This document shows positions 6,781 through 10,994 of a stretch of 10,994 nt of DNA, piece by piece. Within the stretch, counting starts at the first letter, position 1. The number at the start of each line of letters is the position of its first letter. The notes beneath the pieces were generated by a model. It saw only the letters and a program-made list of their open reading frames with translations, searched no databases and had not been told where the DNA came from. This stretch comes from an uncultured Selenomonadaceae bacterium (GTDB taxonomy: Bacteria > Bacillota > Negativicutes > Selenomonadales > Selenomonadaceae): positions 1 to 10,994 of the forward strand of contig CAJOPK010000004.1 in the NCBI GenBank assembly GCA_905236255.1. The letters run 5' to 3'. The translations under genes and the position numbers were made by a program.

Positions 6781-6816
6781 TTATATCCCCCGATTGAAAT
6801 CGGGAGTTTTACGGCA

Positions 6817-6885
6817 TATTTTAAATGAACAAAAATTTTTGGAGAAGTCCTTTTTTTTGTTAAATCCGGCAGGGGAATTTGAAAG
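6817..6885. other. AT-rich spacer between the relic and the rightward promoter
   Basis: I see no gene here. It contains the palindrome AAAAATTTTT (6831-6840) and a run of eight T (6851-6858) on the + strand. A weak GGA/TCC hairpin just before the T run is too short to call a terminator. Confidence 0.4.
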
Positions 6886-6915
6886 TTGGCAGAAAATAGA
6901 AAATGAAAATAATAT
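6886..6915 (+). promoter_or_regulatory. Possible promoter of the rightward operon
   Basis: TTGGCA (6886-6891, 5 of 6 to the -35 consensus) is followed after 18 nt by TAATAT (6910-6915, 4 of 6 to the -10 consensus). Transcription would start near 6922, leaving about 44 nt of leader that includes the GGAGG at 6951-6955. The TTGACA at 6931-6936 is too close to the ribosome binding site to serve this gene. Confidence 0.4.
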
Positions 6916-6965
6916 GTATTGAGAAAAATTTTGACAAAATCTTGTATACCGGAGGAATTGTCCAA

Positions 6966-8039
6966 ATGAGATTTAAAAATTTAAAGAAAGTTGTTTGTGC
7001 AGGATTGGCGGCGACCATGATTTTTACCGCTCCGACTGCCGGATTGGCTGCAGGCAGTGATTCGACAAACGAAAAACTTGCACAAATTGAACTCGATACT
7101 TACGGCAGCGAAAGAACCGGCGCAATCTTGAGCAGGTTGGGTCAACTTGAAAAAGCCTACAGCGGTCAAAATATGCGGGGCAATATGAACGCCCGGATTG
7201 ATGCGATTTACAACATTATTTACAACAACGATGCCGCGCCCGGGTTTTTGGCAAAAATGAATGCGCTCGAATGGAATATTCGTCATGAAGTCGGCGGTAA
7301 AAGCGTTGCCGGACGGCTCGGAGAATTGGAAAGCGAAACTTTCGGCGAAGTCAAACAGGGAACTTTTAACGAAAGAATAAAAAATCTTTCCCGCGAAACT
7401 TTCGGCAGTGAAGAAATTCCGATGGCGGAAATGCAAATTCCCGGCGACAAAATTATCAAGGTTGAACTTGCCGAGGACGTAAATTCAAGAGAATTGCAAG
7501 TCGGCGACACCATCAGCATAAAAGTTGCCAAAAACGTGATTATTGACGGAAATCTTGTTTTGGCAAAAGGTCTGCCCGGCGAAGGTACCGTCACCGAAAT
7601 TAAAAATCCCAAGGCTTTCGGACGCAATGCAAAGATGACGGTGGATTTTCATACGATCAGGGGTATTGACGGGCGCGAAATTCCCACTTACACCGGCGAA
7701 GAATCGAAAAAAGAAATGAAACGCCTGAGAATGGCGGGCGGTGCAAGTTTGGTGGGAATTATCATAATGGGCCCGCTCGGAGCTGTTGCGGGTGTTTTCG
7801 TCAAAGGTAAAAATGTTGACCTTCCCGCCGGCACGGAAGTTTTGATTCAAACAAAAGGTGCTTCAAATGTTTACGCTTTGCAGAGCAGCGAAATGCTTCA
7901 AATTGAGGAAGAAGACGACGAAGAAGAAATCGGAAAAAATCTTGCTCACGGCAAACCGGTTGCGGAAGGCGAGGACGGAGTAAATTATCTTGACGATGAG
8001 GAACCGGAAGAAGAAACCGAATCCGAAGATGAGGAGTAA
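6966..8039 (+). CDS. Secreted repeat protein with an acidic C-terminal tail
   Basis: A protein of 357 aa of no family I can name. Residues 1-28 form a clear signal peptide: KNLKK, a hydrophobic core, then a likely cut after GLA before AGSDS. The protein should therefore be exported. Residues 41-140 are five 20-residue tandem repeats, with a sixth begun at 141 (LSRETFG). Residues about 160-250 look beta-rich (VGDTISIKVAKNV, LVLAKGLPGEGTVTEI, KMTVDFHTIRG), followed by a Gly-rich hydrophobic stretch (GGASLVGIIIMGPLGAVAG, about 257-275) and LPAGTEVLIQTKG. This order resembles envelope proteins with an SH3-like barrel, but that is an impression. The last about 45 residues are very acidic. ATG 6966 was chosen for the signal peptide and the GGAGG 10 nt before it. 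It heads a four-gene run. Confidence 0.85.
   Translation: MRFKNLKKVVCAGLAATMIFTAPTAGLAAGSDSTNEKLAQIELDTYGSERTGAILSRLGQLEKAYSGQNMRGNMNARIDAIYNIIYNNDAAPGFLAKMNALEWNIRHEVGGKSVAGRLGELESETFGEVKQGTFNERIKNLSRETFGSEEIPMAEMQIPGDKIIKVELAEDVNSRELQVGDTISIKVAKNVIIDGNLVLAKGLPGEGTVTEIKNPKAFGRNAKMTVDFHTIRGIDGREIPTYTGEESKKEMKRLRMAGGASLVGIIIMGPLGAVAGVFVKGKNVDLPAGTEVLIQTKGASNVYALQSSEMLQIEEEDDEEEIGKNLAHGKPVAEGEDGVNYLDDEEPEEETESEDEE
7086..7385 (+). repeat. Five tandem 20-residue protein repeats
   Basis: Residues 41-60, 61-80, 81-100, 101-120 and 121-140 of the secreted protein align without gaps. The approximate pattern is [L/I]E at positions 1-2, an aromatic at 6, Gly at 7 or 12, and [R/K][I/L/M] at 17-18. Repeats 1, 2 and 5 are clearest; repeat 3 is the most divergent. 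DNA identity between units is low, so these are old repeats kept by protein structure, probably helical. Confidence 0.65.
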
Positions 8040-8063
8040 AATTTTTTGCGGAGGATTTTTTCA

Positions 8064-8855
8064 ATGCGAAATTTGCTTGATCGTATGCACGTCTGGATGA
8101 CCGATTACATGAAAAGTTTTTATTCCGATGATGAAGAAGTTCAACAGGGAATTTTGATTAAGGAAAAACATACCGGTTATGTTACGTCGAATTGTGTCGA
8201 ACTTGCAAAAAATTTAAACCTTTCGACGCATGACACCGAACTTTCCGAAATGATCGGACTTTTTCACGATGTCGGTCGTTTTCGTCAGTATCAAATTTAC
8301 AAAACTTTCAACGATGCCGATTCCGAAGATCATGCGGACTTGGGAATTAAAGTTATCGGCGAACTTGAATTTTTCCGGGAAATTTCGGAGGAAGATTATG
8401 AAATCGTAATTTTTGCGATTCAAAATCACAACAAAAAAATCGTTGCAGAAACCGACGACGAAAGAAAACTTCTCTTTGCAAAAATTATTCGCGATGCCGA
8501 CAAATTGGATATTTACAGAGTTTTGGAACCTTTTTTGGCGCAGTCGAATGTAAATAAAATGCCGAATTTTATAAGGTCGAATACCGATGCGTACAATCCG
8601 GAGATAAGCCCGGATTTTGTGGAAAATTTCATTTCCGGCAAGCAAGCCGATTACAGAAAAATCCGTACCGGCGGCGACAGGAAAATTGTCCGGCTCATGT
8701 GGCTTTACGACATAAATTTTGCGTGGACGATGAAGAAAATTGTCGAAAGAGGATATATCGAAAAGATTGTCGGGAATTTGCCGCAGAACGAAAAGATTTT
8801 GGAAGGCGTGAGAAAACTTCGCGACCTTGTTACAAAAAAATGCAGTGAGGACTGA
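8064..8855 (+). CDS. HD-domain metal-dependent phosphohydrolase
   Basis: A 263-aa cytoplasmic protein with the full metal-binding set of an HD domain: His36 (KEKHTGYV), His68-Asp69 (LFHDVGRF), His90 (EDHADLG), His122 (QNHNK) and Asp146 (IRDADKLDI). This H...HD...H...H...D order indicates a two-metal phosphohydrolase acting on a nucleotide or other phosphate ester. The substrate cannot be told from sequence, and no synthetase or GGDEF domain is attached. Residues FRQYQIYKTFNDADSEDHADLG follow the HD as one conserved-looking block. ATG 8064 has GGAGGA 9 nt upstream; the gene lies 24 nt after the secreted protein. Its end (GAG GAC TGA) supplies the ribosome binding site of yifB. Confidence 0.88.
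   Translation: MRNLLDRMHVWMTDYMKSFYSDDEEVQQGILIKEKHTGYVTSNCVELAKNLNLSTHDTELSEMIGLFHDVGRFRQYQIYKTFNDADSEDHADLGIKVIGELEFFREISEEDYEIVIFAIQNHNKKIVAETDDERKLLFAKIIRDADKLDIYRVLEPFLAQSNVNKMPNFIRSNTDAYNPEISPDFVENFISGKQADYRKIRTGGDRKIVRLMWLYDINFAWTMKKIVERGYIEKIVGNLPQNEKILEGVRKLRDLVTKKCSED
8847..8851 (+). promoter_or_regulatory. yifB ribosome binding site inside the HD gene
   Basis: GAGGA in the last codons of the HD-domain gene lies 10 nt before the TTG at 8862. The ATG overlapping the stop (8855-8857) is in a different frame from yifB. Site and stop share an identical 12-base context with the polA junction at 1197-1208. Confidence 0.6.
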
Positions 8856-8861
8856 TGAAAA

Positions 8862-10394
8862 TTGTACGCAAGAACTTTCGGAGCAAGTACGCTCGGCGTG
8901 GACGGGCTGATAATTTCGGTTGAAGTTGACAGTGCAAACGGTATGCCGGCTTTTGACATTGTCGGCTTGCCCAATGCGTCGGTCAGAGAATCGAAAGAGA
9001 GAGTCCGGACGGCGATAAAAAATTCCGGACTCAGGCTTCGTGCGGAAAAAATTACCGTAAATCTTGCACCCGCCGAAATTCGCAAAGAAAGTGCCGGACT
9101 TGATCTTCCGATGGCGATCGGACTTTTGGCGGCACAAGGGCAGATTCAACAAAAAGTCTGCGAAGAATTTTTATTTATTGCCGAATTGTCGCTTGAAGGA
9201 AATTTGCGAAGTGTTCGCGGGGTTTTGCCGATGACCATAATTGCCCGCGACAACAAATTCAAAAAAATCGTGGTCGCTCCGGAAAATGTAAACGAGGCAC
9301 TTTTGGTTGAAGGCGTTGAAGTTTTTGCGCCGGAAACTTTGCGGGAACTTGTCGATTTTTTGCGCGATGAAGGAGAACTTTCTCCCGCCGTAAAAAAAAT
9401 TGAGGAAGAACCGGAAGGTTTTGTGGAATTGGTTGATGATTTTTCGGACGTTCAAGGGCAGTTCATGGCAAAAAGGGCGTTGGAAATTGCGGCGGCGGGC
9501 GGTCACAATGTTTTGATGGTCGGCGTTCCCGGCTCCGGGAAAACAATGCTTGCAAAGAGAATGAGTTCAATTTTGCCGGAAATGACAAGGGAAGAGGCTT
9601 TGGAAGTCACAAAAATTTACAGCATTGCCGGGAAGTTGGGGACGGGCGGCGGCTTGATAACGAAAAGACCTTTCCAAAATCCGAATCATGATGCCTCCGC
9701 TGCGGCGATAATCGGCGGCGGAACGATCCCCATGCCGGGACAGGTTACTTTGGCACATAACGGGGTTTTGTTTTTGGACGAATTGCCGGAATTTAAAAAG
9801 ACCGTGCTTGAGGCTCTGCGCGAGCCGCTGGAAGAAAGACAAATTACAATCAGCCGGGTAAACGGGTCTTTGACTTTTCCTTCAAGTTTGATTTTGATTT
9901 GCGCGATGAATCCTTGTCCGTGCGGTTGGAACGGAGATCCGGATCATTCCTGTTTATGCTCGACTCAGGCGATTAAACGCTACACGCAAAAACTTTCCGG
10001 CCCTCTTTTGGACAGGATAGACATTCATTTGCGGGTACCGCGCGTAAAATATGAGGATTTGAGTTCAAAGAGAAAAGCGGAGCCTTCTTCGGAAGTTCGC
10101 AAGAGAGTTTCCGCCGCAAGAGAAATTCAGATCAAACGCCTTGAAAAATATCACATTTTTTGCAACGCGCAGATGAATCACCCCATGATACAAAGTCTTT
10201 GCAACGTGACGGAAGGCGCGCAACAGCTTTTGAAAGATGTCTTTGAAACGAAAAAACTTTCCGCCCGGTCTTACGACAGGATTATAAAAGTTTCGCAAAC
10301 GATAGCCGATCTTGACGGCGGCGCGCCCGAAATTTCCGAGCAGCATATTGCGGAAGCAATTAACCTTCGCAACGATACGGATTTTTCAAATTAA
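8862..10394 (+). CDS. comM: YifB/ComM family Mg-chelatase-like AAA+ ATPase
   Basis: A 510-aa YifB/ComM protein. In Vibrio ComM is a hexameric helicase that drives branch migration when transforming DNA integrates. The N-terminal Lon-protease-fold (ChlI) domain covers about 1-165, with PAFDIVGLPNASVRESKERV and KITVNLAPAEIRKESAGLDL. The AAA+ core has Walker A GVPGSGKT (221-228) and Walker B LFLDELPEF (D306, E307). A Cys cluster follows: NPCPCG (C352, C354) and CLC (C364, C366), likely a zinc site conserved in the family. LLDRIDIHL contains the arginine-finger region. The Mg_chelatase_C domain is about 410-505, ending in ARSYDRIIKVSQTIADLDG. The start is TTG 8862; the family normally begins just here with a short M-x-A lead. 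It follows the HD gene by 6 nt. Length is normal and all key residues are present. Confidence 0.96.
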   Translation: MYARTFGASTLGVDGLIISVEVDSANGMPAFDIVGLPNASVRESKERVRTAIKNSGLRLRAEKITVNLAPAEIRKESAGLDLPMAIGLLAAQGQIQQKVCEEFLFIAELSLEGNLRSVRGVLPMTIIARDNKFKKIVVAPENVNEALLVEGVEVFAPETLRELVDFLRDEGELSPAVKKIEEEPEGFVELVDDFSDVQGQFMAKRALEIAAAGGHNVLMVGVPGSGKTMLAKRMSSILPEMTREEALEVTKIYSIAGKLGTGGGLITKRPFQNPNHDASAAAIIGGGTIPMPGQVTLAHNGVLFLDELPEFKKTVLEALREPLEERQITISRVNGSLTFPSSLILICAMNPCPCGWNGDPDHSCLCSTQAIKRYTQKLSGPLLDRIDIHLRVPRVKYEDLSSKRKAEPSSEVRKRVSAAREIQIKRLEKYHIFCNAQMNHPMIQSLCNVTEGAQQLLKDVFETKKLSARSYDRIIKVSQTIADLDGGAPEISEQHIAEAINLRNDTDFSN

Positions 10395-10437
10395 ATCGTC
10401 GTAAAAATTTTTCCCGGCTCCGAAAGGATTAACGAAA

Positions 10438-10983
10438 ATGTTTTCATATTGGAAATTGTTTAAATCAACTTTTATGATCAGTATGTTCACCGTCGGCGGC
10501 GGATATGTGATAATCCCGCTGATGAAGTCAAAATTTGTGGACGAATTTCACTGGATAAGCGACGAAGAAACTTTGGACATGGTTGCGGTTGCACAATCCA
10601 CACCGGGAATAATGGCGGTAAATACCGCAATAATGCTCGGTTGGCGAATGGGAGGAATTGCCGGCGCGCTTACCGGAATGTTTGCGACGATTTTGCCTCC
10701 CCTGATAATAATTTCCATCGTTGCGTCTTTTTATGACCTGACAGCCTCCAACGAATACGTTAAACTTGCTTTAAAGGGTATGCAGTGCGGAGCCACCGCG
10801 CTTTTGTTGAATGTTGCGGTTGATTTGCTGAAAAAACAATTTTCAAAGAAACTTTTCCTGCCGACGGCGATAATAATCGCAACCTTTGTCGCAAATGTAT
10901 TTTTCGACGTAAATATAATGTTGCTTGTCGCGATTGACGGGGTTATCGGATTTTTCCTGATGCGTGACGAAAAATATTCTTAA
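10438..10983 (+). CDS. Chromate transporter (CHR) family protein, half-size
   Basis: A 181-aa integral membrane protein with one CHR domain. FTVGGGYVIIPLM (17-29) and VAQSTPGIMAVNTAIMLGW (51-69) are the family's signature stretches. At least five hydrophobic segments follow, ending in VNIMLLVAIDGVIGFFLM near the C-terminus. Half-size CHR proteins usually come as adjacent pairs that act together. Only one is complete here and the window ends 11 nt after its stop, so a partner may follow. Family members export chromate or move related anions; the substrate in an anaerobe is uncertain. ATG 10438 has AAAGGA at 10423-10428, 9 nt upstream. It lies 43 nt after yifB with no terminator between, so it is probably the fourth gene of the same operon. 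Confidence 0.9.
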   Translation: MFSYWKLFKSTFMISMFTVGGGYVIIPLMKSKFVDEFHWISDEETLDMVAVAQSTPGIMAVNTAIMLGWRMGGIAGALTGMFATILPPLIIISIVASFYDLTASNEYVKLALKGMQCGATALLLNVAVDLLKKQFSKKLFLPTAIIIATFVANVFFDVNIMLLVAIDGVIGFFLMRDEKYS

Positions 10984-10994
10984 AAAAGTTTTGC

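Larger units (their letters stand above)
6467..6816 (-). mobile_element. Transposase-less IS200/IS605-family relic (MITE/PATE-like)
   Basis: The left-end-like structure is a hairpin CCCCCGATT/AATCGGGAG (6787-6795 with 6798-6806). It is extended across an internal loop by TGCC/GGCA (6777-6780 with 6813-6816), the imperfect-hairpin style of IS605 ends. The right-end-like structure is an 8-bp hairpin with a TAAA loop (6475-6494), which on the minus strand reads GAATCTTCCGGCTTTAGCCG, then GGGAGAGGTTCAA. That is the typical right end of tnpB-bearing IS605 elements as I know it. No TnpA (HUH/Tyr) or TnpB (RuvC, zinc finger) reading frame survives between the ends. The outer boundary on the high-coordinate side is uncertain; a TTTAA lies just outside at 6819-6823. 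The assignment rests on remembered family features, without alignment. Confidence 0.6.

Noticed and set aside
6931..6936. TTGACA on the + strand as the -35 of the secreted-protein gene
   Set aside because: A start from it would fall on or after the GGAGG at 6951-6955, leaving the transcript without its ribosome binding site.
6651..6965. A 104-residue open frame on the minus strand across the hairpin-rich region
   Set aside because: It runs through the perfect hairpins and the rightward promoter, has no ribosome binding site at its start and matches no family. It might carry traces of a TnpB C-terminus, but I cannot support that.
8214..9152. A long minus-strand open frame of 312 codons opposite the HD and yifB genes
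   Set aside because: The product is rich in Phe, Arg, Asn and His without domain logic, typical of the antisense of real genes with this codon usage. Both + strand genes have intact catalytic motifs.

Overview
The window reads as chromosomal DNA of an anaerobic, Gram-negative-staining Bacillota, probably class Negativicutes (Selenomonas-like). The evidence is strong GGAGG ribosome binding sites, TTG and GTG starts, a Bacillus-type flotillin (FloA), a SPINDLY/OGT-like glycosyltransferase and a CXXC 'hybrid-cluster-associated' small protein. The taxon is inferred from gene content, not from a marker gene. Nothing looks like a prophage or island. The only mobile-DNA signal is a short transposase-less IS200/IS605-type relic.

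Layout. (1) 1-3757, + strand: the C-terminal part of a GT41 glycosyltransferase, cut by the window edge, then polA, whose ribosome binding site lies inside the end of the glycosyltransferase gene. (2) 3758-4174, + strand: a well-formed promoter drives a small DUF1858-type CXXC protein, whose stop codon overlaps that of the convergent hisH. (3) 4171-6303, - strand: floA, a translationally coupled small membrane-anchored protein, a 63-nt three-way-junction structure, then hisH. (4) 6304-6965: a 662-bp stretch without a convincing gene. On the minus strand it holds a structured ~350-nt element with an IS605-like left-end hairpin, several perfect hairpins and a right end resembling an omegaRNA (reRNA) scaffold. 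Probable promoters for floA and for the rightward operon flank it. (5) 6966-10983, + strand: a compact run of four genes, namely a secreted protein with five 20-residue repeats, an HD-domain phosphohydrolase, the ComM/YifB AAA+ ATPase, and a half-size chromate-transporter-family protein whose partner may lie just beyond the window.

Most genes are housekeeping or envelope-related. PolA (replication/repair) and YifB (ComM-like, branch migration during transformation) are DNA-metabolism genes. FloA with its small partner, and the secreted repeat protein, belong to the envelope. HisH is the glutaminase subunit of histidine biosynthesis, found here without the other his genes. The two points most worth following up are the standalone omegaRNA-like element, whose 3' boundary abuts the probable floA promoter, and the three-way-junction leader directly in front of hisH.
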